Shown: positions 8,479-17,858, numbered from the stretch's first letter. The stretch: 57,648 nt of DNA from Candidatus Omnitrophota bacterium (GCA_018817165.1 JAHITY010000023.1:1-57648); one strand, 5' to 3'. A program made the numbers and translations. Notes: generated by a model not told the origin, from the letters alone.

Positions 8479-9909
8479 TTACCAGTATCTTATTCTTACC
8501 CTGTAATCAATTGTTTTTTCTTCATCTTTTTTTAATTTTACGATAAATTTTATTGTACTGGCTTCGGTCTTAATGTATTTATCCGACGAATCAATAATCT
8601 GCCAGTCTCCGGGAATCGGTTCAATCACTTCTACTTGCACTTCTTTGTCTTTGTGATTGCGCAATTTTATCTGCCATTGCTGCTCAGTATCAAAGAGCTG
8701 GTTTGAATTTCTTGATAAGATTTTATAATCCAACTGCTTTCTTTCACCAATCACATCAAAAGCATCACCCATTTTAATTGTGATCTTTTCATTTTTTGGA
8801 GTATGCTCTATTTTATCTTCACCAATAAACTGCAGACTGCCTTGTTTATCTTTTTTATAAGCGCGAATAATTCCCGCCGGCAAAGGCATGCCCAGATTAT
8901 TTTGTTCCTTGTTTTCAATTTCTAAAAACACTCCGATTTTCTCTTTAGACATAACCTGCCCGGTATTCTGATTGCGATAATAATAATTCGCGCCATAATA
9001 AACCAGCTTTTCTTTGATCGGAATATCCCCGGCTTTTAATAATTCAATCTGCTTAGTCTGTTGATTTTTTAATGTTGAAGCCCGCTGCAAAGTATATAAA
9101 TGATATTCGAAAAACGACTCTTCGGCAAAAGCTTTATCTGATTCCATCATAATACTTGCTTTTGCCCGGCCAAGATGCCCGCTGGCTTCCTGGACTTGAT
9201 TAACATTCCCAGCCACGAGTTTTATCAAGGCATTCTTATAGGCTGCCCCGCTTTGATTATTGATTGTTACCCAGCCGTTTAAATCAGCGATTGAATTATC
9301 ATCATTGATCACGGCAATATAATCCGCTTTCCAGTTGATTCCCGTGGTTAGATATGATGCCTCAATATTCTGGGCTTTGGAATTATCGTTTTTCAGCATC
9401 CAGATCAAAGTTGGTTTGGCAATTAAATTTTCCGGTATTTCCGGTAAGATAACTCGGCCAGGAGGATTGATATGGATTTCATTATTGATTTTATATATAG
9501 GAGAGCCATTATTGCTTAATAATTCGGCAGCAAAGATCTCTTCTTTACCTGTATAATAATTCTTATCCAAGATCTTTACCTGTTTACCGACAAACTTATC
9601 TAAAAGCTTTTGGGAATTCAATAAATCATATTCATAATTCTGTTCCAGGACTGAGAGTTTGTCCGGAGAAGTCAATGATTTAATGCTCACGGTAACCGGC
9701 TGGATCTGACTGGCCACATCCATGAACTTTAGATAATTCTCCCCAATCCCCATTTTAATCTCGCGCAGATCTTTAACCAGCCCAAGATTATTATTGTAGA
9801 TCGTTATCGCGATCTGTTTCTGATCCTGCTCTGTGCTCGTATATTCTTTGGCCAAAGCAATGTTCGGTAATAATAAACATACTAAAAAAACAAAACTTAT
9901 TCTTTTCAT
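8479..9909 (-). CDS. Exported DUF4139-domain protein
   Basis: The start at 9909 is chosen because AAGGGGGT sits 4 bases before this ATG; the in-frame TTG five codons upstream lies on that ribosome-binding site. The 476-residue protein has a clean signal peptide (KRISFVFLVCLLLPNIALA). The region from ITIYNNNLGLVKDLREI through the final IDYRVRIRYW matches the all-beta DUF4139 family, whose members are secreted or surface beta-sandwich proteins of unknown role. ITGVNWKADY-like text (TTGINWKADYIAV) and the closing strand are family hallmarks. It stands alone, with a long spacer on each side. Confidence 0.75.
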   Translation of the reverse strand: MKRISFVFLVCLLLPNIALAKEYTSTEQDQKQIAITIYNNNLGLVKDLREIKMGIGENYLKFMDVASQIQPVTVSIKSLTSPDKLSVLEQNYEYDLLNSQKLLDKFVGKQVKILDKNYYTGKEEIFAAELLSNNGSPIYKINNEIHINPPGRVILPEIPENLIAKPTLIWMLKNDNSKAQNIEASYLTTGINWKADYIAVINDDNSIADLNGWVTINNQSGAAYKNALIKLVAGNVNQVQEASGHLGRAKASIMMESDKAFAEESFFEYHLYTLQRASTLKNQQTKQIELLKAGDIPIKEKLVYYGANYYYRNQNTGQVMSKEKIGVFLEIENKEQNNLGMPLPAGIIRAYKKDKQGSLQFIGEDKIEHTPKNEKITIKMGDAFDVIGERKQLDYKILSRNSNQLFDTEQQWQIKLRNHKDKEVQVEVIEPIPGDWQIIDSSDKYIKTEASTIKFIVKLKKDEEKTIDYRVRIRYW

Positions 9910-10120
9910 TGTTACCCCCTTCAATGAGCACCTGACTTACGGAGTGTTTTTCACGACGTCAAGTCAGCCAGTGCGAATTAATGCAGAAATGGCTGCGGCC
10001 TAGCAGACACTTTCTGTATCCTTATTATTTAAATTTCAAAAATAGGCAATACTTCTAGAATTATTGCCTTTACCTTATATTAGACAAAGCTATCGCGCAA
10101 AAGTTCCCAAATATCTGAAA
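9910..10120. other. Spacer with a terminator, otherwise featureless
   Basis: A 211-base gap between two minus-strand genes. It contains the hairpin terminator described separately and a GC-richer stretch at 9930-10010 with no reading frame or motif that I recognise. Confidence 0.4.
10036..10068 (-). terminator. Rho-independent terminator
   Basis: On the minus strand GGCAATA (10068-10062) pairs with TATTGCC (10051-10045) around a 10-base loop and is followed by TATTTTTG. It lies about 55 bases after the stop of the 10121-10861 gene. Confidence 0.6.
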
Positions 10121-10861
10121 TCAGTCAAAAATCCGGGTAAGCGCGGCGATCTGATCAAATAAATCCTTTGATCTGGCAAAATCATTAATTTGCGAAGTAA
10201 AAGTAAAGATCAGCATATTTTTTTTGCGAGGAGTTGTCATTACCACTTGATAACAAGCCAAATTCAGACCATTTATATTTTTATAAACTACTTTATAGCG
10301 CATACCAATAAGCTTATCGGTTTTAAATTTTTGCTTAAACTCAAGCTTGCCGCCTTTTAAAACCTTTAATACTCCATCAATAATTGCCTGAAACATAATA
10401 TCCATATTCGGCACACCCCGAATATTATGCACTGAGATATTGAAATTTCGCGCACCCAAAATGCCTGGCTCAACCATTTGTTCCCTGACTTCTTTATACA
10501 AAGCCGGATCATTGGCCGCGGTAATAAACCAGGTCTTGGGATAACAAAAAGTAAAACCCTTATCCTTTACAATCTCTTGATTGAAATCTTCCGGTACCAC
10601 AACATCGCTTTGCGCTATATCAAGTTCTTTATTCCCAAGTTTTTCCATAACCTTAAGCTTAATATCAGTCAGAGGCTTTTTCAGGATAAGATAAACCACT
10701 AAAATGAACAGTAATATTAGAATAAAGTTCTTGATCAGCTCTTTTTCATGAGCGCTGATTGGCGGCAATTCAACAACCCGCAGCGCGCCAAACAGGCCAG
10801 CAGTGATCAAGATCATTAGAATCGGAAACGAAATTATTTTTTTCTGAGAAGGATTTGACAT
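10121..10861 (-). CDS. Membrane-anchored PsbP-like domain protein
   Basis: A 246-residue protein with two N-terminal transmembrane helices (about 12-28 and 44-61). A soluble domain of about 150 residues begins GFTFCYPKTWFITA. The pattern of a GF-x-F/I-x-YP-x-W opening, a central amphipathic helix and a closing helix after IFTFTSQ is that of PsbP/DcrB-like (DUF1795-like) domains, often found on envelope proteins. Function is unknown. Other PsbP-like proteins occur at 11325, 15790 and perhaps 30624. A terminator follows. Confidence 0.5.
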   Translation of the reverse strand: MSNPSQKKIISFPILMILITAGLFGALRVVELPPISAHEKELIKNFILILLFILVVYLILKKPLTDIKLKVMEKLGNKELDIAQSDVVVPEDFNQEIVKDKGFTFCYPKTWFITAANDPALYKEVREQMVEPGILGARNFNISVHNIRGVPNMDIMFQAIIDGVLKVLKGGKLEFKQKFKTDKLIGMRYKVVYKNINGLNLACYQVVMTTPRKKNMLIFTFTSQINDFARSKDLFDQIAALTRIFD

Positions 10862-10945
10862 GTTTACTATTATAAGTAGTTATATCGCGGAATGCAAACA
10901 AAAACACCCCTAAGCTAAGCGCTATGGTTATATCGCCAGCAGCGC

Positions 10946-11317
10946 TTATTTTGCTTTATCAATTTTAGGCCAGGCCTTTATGATCTGCAATACTTCTCTT
11001 ACATAGGCGCATTCACATTTGACCGGACAAGGCCGCAGTTCATCTTTAAGCAAACAATATTGGGGACACTCCGCGCTTCCCTTGCAACAGGTTTCAAAAA
11101 TCTGACCAGAATATAGATCAGTAAATTTTTCTGCTCGAATAGCCATAGTTGTTCCGCAATCAGAGTGCGTAAACAGGAATAAGCCCGATACTAAATCCTC
11201 AAAATCAACCTGATACCCATGAATTGCAAGCGTAGAATCAGCCAAAAAACTATTTCGACTAGTCCACTTAAACGCACAGCTGGGACATTGCTTAAAAACC
11301 TTATCATTTTCACCCAT
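10946..11317 (-). CDS. Small cysteine-rich, probably zinc-binding protein
   Basis: A 123-residue cytoplasmic protein with an N-terminal CPSC knuckle (residues 11-14). A second cluster near the C-terminus contains TCCKGSAECPQYC and CPVKCECAYV, nine cysteines in about 30 residues. This suggests one or two zinc sites or an iron-sulfur cluster. The start is 7 bases after the stop of the upstream exported protein (11325-11930), so they are probably one transcription unit. I do not recognise the family. Confidence 0.6.
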   Translation of the reverse strand: MGENDKVFKQCPSCAFKWTSRNSFLADSTLAIHGYQVDFEDLVSGLFLFTHSDCGTTMAIRAEKFTDLYSGQIFETCCKGSAECPQYCLLKDELRPCPVKCECAYVREVLQIIKAWPKIDKAK

Positions 11318-11324
11318 ATTTAAT

Positions 11325-11930
11325 TTACCTATTTTCCATAATCAATGAATTAAAAAACAAAGGAATCAGCGCTTCTACTTGTTTTTCCTTTTCTGTCGGA
11401 TACTCGACAACTAATAAAAAGATTCTATCCACAGGCACGATTATTCTTTCTACCGCAGACATTGTATTATTTGTGATTTTTAATTCAGCACCAGGATAAC
11501 CGCTATATTCTAAATATTCTTGCTTAAGGATTTTATTTTTCTGATCAGATTTAAATCCAGCGACAAATTCCTGGATTGTCTTTTCTTGATTTAAAATATT
11601 CTTTCGCATTTCCGTTACTGAAAACTTGAACCCTTCGATACTTTTTGATCCTATAATATAGGCTTTTAGATAATCCTTGTTTTCATCCTGCCAACTGGAT
11701 GTGAAATCATTAAACGGTATAGGCAAAAATACTTTGAAGCTTCCTTGAGTGGATTTTGCTTCATACCAGCCATTTTCATTGGCAATACCCGCCTGAACCC
11801 TGTGCATGGTTAAGCCTTTTGGGTCAGCAGCAAAAGATTTTGCGGACAAACATAAACACAGGATCATCATAATCCCGGGGATTATAAAAAAAATAGCAGA
11901 ATATCTCCTGTTTATTAAAAAAATCTTCAT
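11325..11930 (-). CDS. Exported PsbP-like protein
   Basis: A 201-residue protein with a charged N-terminus followed by a hydrophobic stretch (about 11-33) ending AKSFA, so a signal peptide or anchor. The rest reads like a PsbP/DUF1795-type domain: GSFKVFLPIPFND at the start, an FKFSVTE strand, GYPGAELKI in the middle, and LLVVEYPTEKEKQVE before the last helix. The role is unknown. It is upstream partner of the cysteine-rich protein. Confidence 0.55.
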   Translation of the reverse strand: MKIFLINRRYSAIFFIIPGIMMILCLCLSAKSFAADPKGLTMHRVQAGIANENGWYEAKSTQGSFKVFLPIPFNDFTSSWQDENKDYLKAYIIGSKSIEGFKFSVTEMRKNILNQEKTIQEFVAGFKSDQKNKILKQEYLEYSGYPGAELKITNNTMSAVERIIVPVDRIFLLVVEYPTEKEKQVEALIPLFFNSLIMENR

Positions 11931-12052
11931 GCTTATAGAGTAATACTATTTTATCTGAAAAACAATAAAATAAAATATAATATGTTTATCTGAGTATTGG
12001 AAAGAATGGTTTGATTTGATTGTCTTGCTTAAAAAATTATTTGCCATTTTAA

Positions 12053-12868
12053 TCAAATAGACTGATCAGGCAAGATATTTAATTTATTAACCGCAAGCTT
12101 AACTAATTTATTTTTTAGATTCTTTTCAATTACATAAAAAGGCATTGATTCCGGATTCGCAATTTTCCAGCGTTGCGCGATCAGACTCCGGGCAATCGTA
12201 AAAACTGAAGGATCATCCGGATTAAGATACTTCTCGCTCAGTTCATAGTCACCAGGAATTTCTTTAAAGCCGAATTTTTCATATAAAGTACTTGAGGGAT
12301 GAATAATCAGAAAACGCTTAATTCCCAGATGCCGGGCACTTTCCAGGACAGCAGCAAAAAGCACAGCCCCTTGACCATTGCCTCGGTCTAAAACCCAAAA
12401 AGCCGGTCCGGACTCATATTTATTTTCGATTATTGCCTGATTTCCCTTAATCTCGTATTCGCAATATCCTAAATGTTCTTCTTGTCCATAATCATCCAAC
12501 CGCATCAAATCATGATAAACTTCTATAGACTCGCTAAAAACCACTATCCGTTTGCGAACAATAAGGGTTTCACCGTTAATTTTTATTCGATAGATAACTT
12601 TCCCAATCGTATCCTCTGGACTAAGAGAGTTCACAACAAACTGCTCAGCGCTTTGCAATAAATCCATTGAAGTTCCAACCAAATATGTTTGAAAAGCAGT
12701 CCTATCTAGATTTAAGCGCGGAGACAATGTATTGATATCAGTATTTAAATACCCGAAACTTAAAGCATTTGGGCTTAAAAAAGATATCAACACTATAAAT
12801 ACGATTAGTTTATGGCTAATTTTCAACATTGAAAAAGTATACCTGCAAATAAAGCTTTTTACAAGCAT
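12053..12868 (-). CDS. Exported GNAT-like acetyltransferase-fold protein
   Basis: A 271-residue frame. The true start may be the second Met (12829), which gives a cleaner signal peptide (MLKISHKLIVFIVLISFLSP). The mature part opens NTDINTLSPRLNLDR. About residues 160-200 carry the acetyl-CoA loop R-G-N-G-Q-G, then AVLESARHLGIKRF and STLYEKFGFKEI, the usual motif A/B order of GNAT enzymes. An exported GNAT is odd because acetyl-CoA is cytoplasmic, so the hydrophobic start may instead anchor it facing inward. The substrate is unknown. Confidence 0.55.
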   Translation of the reverse strand: MLVKSFICRYTFSMLKISHKLIVFIVLISFLSPNALSFGYLNTDINTLSPRLNLDRTAFQTYLVGTSMDLLQSAEQFVVNSLSPEDTIGKVIYRIKINGETLIVRKRIVVFSESIEVYHDLMRLDDYGQEEHLGYCEYEIKGNQAIIENKYESGPAFWVLDRGNGQGAVLFAAVLESARHLGIKRFLIIHPSSTLYEKFGFKEIPGDYELSEKYLNPDDPSVFTIARSLIAQRWKIANPESMPFYVIEKNLKNKLVKLAVNKLNILPDQSI

Positions 12869-12947
12869 TTGACTATGATTTTAAGCTACTATCATTAAAG
12901 ATGTGATGTGTATAAATTTCTAACTGAAAAACAGTAAAATCATTTAA

Positions 12948-13583
12948 TCATTCAATTACTACTATCCCACTGAAAATCTTGTCCACAGCATCTAATCCCT
13001 GATAATTAAGTTTTTTGGCCTGATTGTAATAAAATGATTTTTTTTCTTCATTTCCTAAAAAATGATAAGCCACCGCTAAATTAGCGGGAATACTTGCTAA
13101 ATTCTTCCTAAATCGCCAGGCTCTTTCCCCATATTCCACGGCTTTTTGATAATCTTTCTCTATGATTTCAATCACCATTAAACTGGAAAAAGCTTCAGCG
13201 TTTCTGGGAACGATTTGCGCGGCTTTTAGATAAGCTGTCCTTGCCGCCTGATAATCTTTCTGTTTACGATAAATCACACCTAATCCCACATAGGCATTAT
13301 CCCAGCGTTCATTAAGCTCTATTGATTTCGCGAAACACATACCGGCATCTTCCAAATTATCTATTTTCAGATTGATCCATCCTAATAAGCACCAGCTTTT
13401 GTATGATTTGGGGTACTCCATGGAATAGGCTATAGACTCTTTTAATGCAGCCTCTAAGGAGCCCTGATTAAATTGATAATCGATTTTCCGCAATCTGGGA
13501 ATATCATCGATAAGCTGAGTTAATTCTCCGCAGCCAGCAATCATCAGACAGATTAAAATAAGTGTAATATATTTTTTCATCAT
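12948..13583 (-). CDS. TPR lipoprotein
   Basis: A 211-residue protein with a lipobox (LMIAGC, lipidated C18) preceded by a strong AGGGAGG ribosome-binding site. At least four TPR units follow (NLEDAGMCFAKSIELNERW, DYQAARTAYLKAAQIVPRN and similar). Such proteins act as scaffolds at the outer or inner membrane. It begins 20 bases after the stop of the upstream 146-residue membrane protein, so the two are probably cotranscribed. Confidence 0.75.
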   Translation of the reverse strand: MMKKYITLILICLMIAGCGELTQLIDDIPRLRKIDYQFNQGSLEAALKESIAYSMEYPKSYKSWCLLGWINLKIDNLEDAGMCFAKSIELNERWDNAYVGLGVIYRKQKDYQAARTAYLKAAQIVPRNAEAFSSLMVIEIIEKDYQKAVEYGERAWRFRKNLASIPANLAVAYHFLGNEEKKSFYYNQAKKLNYQGLDAVDKIFSGIVVIE

Positions 13584-13603
13584 AGCCCTCCCTAAAATAA
13601 AAT

Positions 13604-14044
13604 TTAAACCTCAGTAAGCGCTGTTTTTTTAAAGCAGATCATTTGATAAATTGCTTTAGCCGCTTTTCCGTAAATTACGATCTTATCTTGGCCCAAACAA
13701 AACGTAAGCCTCTTTAGCCAACTATCTTTATACTCCAAATCAGACATAGAGTCCCAAGCTAAGAAAATTGGACTATGCAAAACAGCAAAGATAAAGGCTG
13801 TACTTATAATTAATCCTTTATCTATGATCTTAATATTAACGCAACTGCGATATGAACAGCGACGATTTAAATTAAGACTTTGCCAACTAAAACTATTAAT
13901 AATATCAACATTTCCCGCCGTAAGCGGAAATTGTTTAGCGATCCGATACCAGCCGCCGATCAGACTGATTAGGGCGGAGACTCCGATCCAAACAGTGATA
14001 AAGCCAAGTATTAAATATATAGGATTCAATTGATTTATGATCAT
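13604..14044 (-). CDS. Small membrane protein of unknown function
   Basis: A 146-residue protein with a strong N-terminal transmembrane helix (about 9-31) and a weaker one near 78-95. The C-terminal half is basic and contains CLGQDKIVIYGKAAKAIYQMI. No family is recognised. It precedes the TPR lipoprotein in the same direction. Confidence 0.5.
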   Translation of the reverse strand: MIINQLNPIYLILGFITVWIGVSALISLIGGWYRIAKQFPLTAGNVDIINSFSWQSLNLNRRCSYRSCVNIKIIDKGLIISTAFIFAVLHSPIFLAWDSMSDLEYKDSWLKRLTFCLGQDKIVIYGKAAKAIYQMICFKKTALTEV

Positions 14045-14048
14045 TAGT

Positions 14049-14070
14049 TTAACATTTTAGCTCAAGTAGA
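14049..14070 (-). other. attC-like half-site (R'/L' side)
   Basis: In gene sense this reads CTTGAGCTAAAAT-GTTAAAC, directly before the 146-residue membrane protein. GTTAAAC fits GTTRRRY exactly. It resembles the half-sites upstream of many genes at 28-57 kb. No partner half-site is evident. Confidence 0.35.
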
Positions 14071-14117
14071 GTAATCAGGCAATGATGAAATTACCTTAAG
14101 CAATTTATTGAATTCAA

Positions 14118-14831
14118 TTATTTTAAATGTTTTTTAAAAAAATCTACTACTTTTTGCTTGGAATTAATATAGCCATACGGAACCTTTAATTTTTTGAAGC
14201 CTTCAGTAATCGGATAATTATGAATTGTCTGGGCAGAGTCAACTAGATCAGGAATAATCTCATCGTAAATCCCATACAGATCAGTTGTATCGATAAAACT
14301 GCTTTCAAAGTCTACAACTTTTACTTTTATCAAAGGGCTTAAGACTGTTATAAAAGACGCGATACTCGATCCCCCGGAATGCGCCATAAGCCCAATTTTA
14401 TCCTGGTCTAGATAATTAAGCGTCATTAAATACTTTTCCACGAGTAAAGTTTCGAAAACCCTAAGCCCGCTCAAGGTAAAACCATTTAATAATAATCTTT
14501 TACTGATTATATATTCTGTTTCCGTCAATCCCATAGCTCTAAAGGAAGGAATGATAAAGGAAAATCCCTGTTTAACTAAATCCTCGACAAAGAATTCTTC
14601 CTCAAATTTTTCAGCAGATTGTCCATGACCATGCAGCCCAATAATCACCGGGCTTTGGTCACGGCTTTGTTTGGATAATAACATCAGCACCTCAAAAGAG
14701 CCGACATGCTTGTTTTGAAATAAAAGTTTTTTTTCAATATAAAACTCTCTGTCAATGATAGCCGTACAAGTTACCCTGAGCTGCTCCTGATCTAAACTAT
14801 CTATTAAATAGCCGATATTTAATTTTTCCAT
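14118..14831 (-). CDS. Alpha/beta hydrolase
   Basis: A 237-residue cytoplasmic hydrolase. PVIIGLHGHGQSAE forms the oxyanion-hole strand-turn near residues 60-73. IGLMAHSGGSS carries the nucleophile elbow (A-H-S-G-G), with Ser as nucleophile. The rest follows the dienelactone-hydrolase/prolyl-oligopeptidase-like layout. The catalytic His is not obvious: the last 35 residues have only IHNYPITEG and a terminal KKHLK. The substrate is unknown. Confidence 0.7.
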   Translation of the reverse strand: MEKLNIGYLIDSLDQEQLRVTCTAIIDREFYIEKKLLFQNKHVGSFEVLMLLSKQSRDQSPVIIGLHGHGQSAEKFEEEFFVEDLVKQGFSFIIPSFRAMGLTETEYIISKRLLLNGFTLSGLRVFETLLVEKYLMTLNYLDQDKIGLMAHSGGSSIASFITVLSPLIKVKVVDFESSFIDTTDLYGIYDEIIPDLVDSAQTIHNYPITEGFKKLKVPYGYINSKQKVVDFFKKHLK

Positions 14832-14911
14832 GACTATATTTTTAAGATTATCTATTTGACTGATTATCGGCTCAGAGAATTCTTTTGATTTCGCTTGTTT
14901 TATAATTAGAG

Positions 14912-15271
14912 CTAAGACAGCTTCATTAATTTTTTTTGATGCTGAATATGATTTTCAGGAAACCAGTAATATTCTGCCAGATTTCTCAAAATTTTATTTT
15001 TAAGAATTTCCGGATTTATCGCGTACTTAGGATCAAAAACAGGATGATTTTTTTGTTTAACAATAGCTTCTTCGATTAGCTTATTTAATTCATTATCATC
15101 AATTTTATTGAAATTTGGCTGCTCGGAGAGAGGGAAATTTATTAAATTATCGCTATCAACCGCATATTTAAGAGAAAAATCATTCTTCTCCTTCACTATT
15201 ATTGCTGAAGCAGGGCAAAGCAAAAAATTACAAAAAAATATTGCTGCTAAAATGGTCAGAATCACTTTCAT
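14912..15271 (-). CDS. Small secreted protein of unknown function
   Basis: A 119-residue protein with a signal peptide (KVILTILAAIFFCNFLLCPASA). The mature part is short and acidic/hydrophilic, with repeated NP/DP turns (FDPKYAINPEIL) and a C-terminal YWFPENHIQHQKK. It starts 2 bases after the YaiI-like gene ends, so translation may be coupled. No family recognised. Confidence 0.55.
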   Translation of the reverse strand: MKVILTILAAIFFCNFLLCPASAIIVKEKNDFSLKYAVDSDNLINFPLSEQPNFNKIDDNELNKLIEEAIVKQKNHPVFDPKYAINPEILKNKILRNLAEYYWFPENHIQHQKKLMKLS

Positions 15272-15273
15272 TT

Positions 15274-15768
15274 TTAAGATAATTCCCGTTGCTGCTTTTG
15301 CGCTACTAAAAACGCATTCAATTGATTGGCGAATTCATGCGCGTCTTTTTTACTAAAAGCCGCCGGGCCTTTGGTCTCCATGCCGCTATCACGCAGCTCT
15401 TGCATCAGATTGCGCATTGATAAATAATGTTTTACATTATCCTCATCAAAAAACTTTCCCCGCTGATCAAGCGCATAGGCTTTTTTGCTGATCACGCCAT
15501 CAGCTAAAGGAATATCCGCGGTAATCACCAGATCTCCGGGCTTGACCATAACAATAATCCGCTGATCAGCTTCATCCGGACCAGCTTCGACAATAATATA
15601 AGTTATCAGCTCTGAGTTTCCAATACTGATCCGCTTGTTTGAGACCACAACTGTCGGCAGAGCAAAGCGTTCAATTGCCCGAAACAAAATCGCCTTTAAA
15701 CCATTAGGAAAAGCATCTCCATCAAGATATAAAGTCAGATTCATTAACATATTTTTAATCCAAATCAA
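15274..15768 (-). CDS. YaiI/YqxD family protein (UPF0178, DUF188)
   Basis: Up to 164 residues; the family start corresponds to the Met at 15744 (MNLTLYLDGDAFPN). Family hallmarks are LYLDGDAFPN at the start, a central AGPDEADQRI with PGDLVITADIPLAD, then a C-terminal GPAAFSKKDAHEFANQL. The fold is PIN-like with conserved acidic residues (D in DGDA, DEAD, TADIPLAD), so a metal-dependent nuclease role is suspected for the family but not proven. It is followed 2 bases later by the small secreted protein. Confidence 0.9.
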   Translation of the reverse strand: MIWIKNMLMNLTLYLDGDAFPNGLKAILFRAIERFALPTVVVSNKRISIGNSELITYIIVEAGPDEADQRIIVMVKPGDLVITADIPLADGVISKKAYALDQRGKFFDEDNVKHYLSMRNLMQELRDSGMETKGPAAFSKKDAHEFANQLNAFLVAQKQQRELS

Positions 15769-15789
15769 AAGTTAATATATAAATATACT

Positions 15790-16287
15790 TTATTTTAAAA
15801 ATTTAAAAGTAGCCACACTAGCTTCTATGACTTCTTCCATATTTTCATCTGTGCTATCTTTATCATATGTAGCCATTATCGCGTAACTATCTTGCCCATT
15901 CATAACTATATAATAAGAAATCGCGTTTGTCCCTTGCAGCTCGCCAAACCAATAACCATCAACTCCATCAATAACCGTTTCAGACTCTTCTATTATTTTA
16001 AACCCTTGCTGTTGCATAAAACTACGCATAACTTTAATAAGTTCCTCAAATGTTTTTCCTGATGCGATTTTTTGATATTGCACCCCTAGCTTCACTCTGC
16101 CTTCAGGATCAGTGAATGTCACGGTTACTCCAAAAGCACTCTTAGTCTTTGTCCATCCCTCAGGAAATTTAATCGAAAAGCCTTTAGTTTTATCATAATA
16201 TCTTCCCGGCTCTTTTGGGCTGCCGCAGCCTACTACCATACAGATTAATAATGAAACACACAAAAACATCGCAATTCTTCTTCGCAT
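15790..16287 (-). CDS. PsbP-like lipoprotein
   Basis: The start at 16287 is supported by GAAAGGA about 8 bases upstream; the nine extra codons before it overlap the end of the upstream gene. Lipobox VVGC gives lipidated C21. The mature part opens YDKTKGFSIKFPEGWTKT, a textbook PsbP/DUF1795 opening, and continues with a helix-strand pattern and a final VEASVATFKFL-like helix. Members are small envelope lipoproteins of unknown role. It follows the esterase at 16311 closely and is probably in the same operon. Confidence 0.75.
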   Translation of the reverse strand: MRRRIAMFLCVSLLICMVVGCGSPKEPGRYYDKTKGFSIKFPEGWTKTKSAFGVTVTFTDPEGRVKLGVQYQKIASGKTFEELIKVMRSFMQQQGFKIIEESETVIDGVDGYWFGELQGTNAISYYIVMNGQDSYAIMATYDKDSTDENMEEVIEASVATFKFLK

Positions 16288-16310
16288 ACAAATATCCTTT
16301 CTATATAAAA

Positions 16311-17051
16311 TCAATTGATTGATCTCACATATTCCAAAATATTATTTTCCATATCATCCACCGCGCTTCTGGTCATTGAATGCCCGGTGTCATATTCTAA
16401 AAGATAAATTTCATCGGAAAACCGACCTATATCAGAAATCGTTCTTTTCGCTGAACTAATCGAAATAACGCTATCATTTTTCCCATGATAAACATGAATC
16501 GGCGGTAAGTCAGTATCAATACTCTCGGGGAAAAATTGGTGAGTAAGTTCGCCGGAGCAGACAAAAACAGCGCTAAACTTATCCTGATAATTTACCGCCA
16601 AATAATAAGCAATACTCGCTCCTTCAGAAAATCCAAAAACAAAAGGTTTGCCTACAGTAGGAAACTTTTTCAATAGTTCATCGGTTGATTGCGCTATGCT
16701 AAAGCCTACATCTCGGAGTACTTTATCATGAGCAAGGCTTGCTTCCGCATAGGTCTTGCCGGTTCCATAAGCCCAGCGGAATCCTAAGCCGCTGTTTAAT
16801 GGGCCGCGCAAAGAAATCCCCCTGATCGGGATATCAAACCTGTTTTCGCTAAGCCCTTTGATAATATCTTTCTCATTAGCGCCGCTACCATGTAAGAGAA
16901 TAATCATTGGTAGTTTTTTAGTACTTGTTGAACCAAAAACTTCCTGCTTATATTTAAGCTTATACGGCACATCTGATTTTATCTGTGGCGGAGTTAAAAA
17001 TATCTGCCAAAAAACACCGATACAAATAAGCATGATCAAAAAATTTCTCAT
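16311..17051 (-). CDS. Exported phospholipase/carboxylesterase-type hydrolase
   Basis: A 246-residue protein with an N-terminal signal or anchor (NFLIMLICIGVFWQIFL). The catalytic parts are all present: IILLHGSGANEKD near 50, nucleophile elbow GFSEGAS near 143, GKNDSVI with the acid, and DTGHSMT with the His. The pattern matches the abhydrolase_2 group of esterases (YpfH/Est-like). Being exported, it may act on periplasmic or extracellular esters. Confidence 0.8.
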   Translation of the reverse strand: MRNFLIMLICIGVFWQIFLTPPQIKSDVPYKLKYKQEVFGSTSTKKLPMIILLHGSGANEKDIIKGLSENRFDIPIRGISLRGPLNSGLGFRWAYGTGKTYAEASLAHDKVLRDVGFSIAQSTDELLKKFPTVGKPFVFGFSEGASIAYYLAVNYQDKFSAVFVCSGELTHQFFPESIDTDLPPIHVYHGKNDSVISISSAKRTISDIGRFSDEIYLLEYDTGHSMTRSAVDDMENNILEYVRSIN

Positions 17052-17146
17052 CAGTTATTTTCCTCTTCATCAATTCATTATAAGCAAGATTATTGGCGCT
17101 CGCTTATCTACCGAAATCGCTGTCAGACTTATATCCGGATTCAGAA

Positions 17147-17806
17147 TTAATTATATTCTTTTTCTAAAACCTTATCATATCCCGGCTTGTTTATCGGCAA
17201 GCTCATAAAATCTTTATACTCTGATTGATTCTCAAGCTCTTCTAGATTCCATACTCCAAAATCAGGATAAGACGATGTATGACTACTTATCGCCAGTTTA
17301 TTATTAAACGGACTAAGCTTTCGGGCGAAAACTAAATCATTATGCAAAAAAGCCGAAATATCTATAATGTTTTTATAGACAACGTATATATATAAACAGG
17401 GCTTATTAGTAGGAACTTTTTGCGGATCAAACTTTCTTATTATTTTTTTTGCTAAAACCTGGTCGATTTCTTGGTAAAATTCCTCATAAGGTTTAATATC
17501 TATTTTTTTAGGTGCTTCAGGACGCCCTCTTGATTCAAGATCAACCATAATATTGTATTTTCCTTTATGCTGAGATGCCTGCAGCTTAGATTCAAAAATC
17601 ACAATTACAGGAATTTCATCGCTTTCTTTTTCAAAGGGAAAATAACCAGTTTTCTGTTTATACTCCTGGACAATAGAATAAAGATATTTTATGTCATTTA
17701 TCCTGAATTTATCAAAATCATCCTGCAATGGCTTTAAAGTTCCCCCTTCAAATTTGCCGCAAGAACAAAGAAACAAACAACACAATATTATCAAAACTTT
17801 TTTCAT
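17147..17806 (-). CDS. Lipoprotein of unknown function
   Basis: A 219-residue protein with start MKKVLIILCCLFLCSCGK and a probable lipobox ending at C16, preceded by AAAGGATAT. The mature part has a helical opening (DDFDKFRINDIKYLYSIVQEYKQ), typical of secreted proteins that process short histories of residues around YFPFE, and a hydrophilic remainder. I recognise no family. Confidence 0.6.
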   Translation of the reverse strand: MKKVLIILCCLFLCSCGKFEGGTLKPLQDDFDKFRINDIKYLYSIVQEYKQKTGYFPFEKESDEIPVIVIFESKLQASQHKGKYNIMVDLESRGRPEAPKKIDIKPYEEFYQEIDQVLAKKIIRKFDPQKVPTNKPCLYIYVVYKNIIDISAFLHNDLVFARKLSPFNNKLAISSHTSSYPDFGVWNLEELENQSEYKDFMSLPINKPGYDKVLEKEYN

Positions 17807-17858
17807 TTAATATCCTTTTTTTAAATCATTTACCCTAAGCTATTGTGTTAGATTCTAT

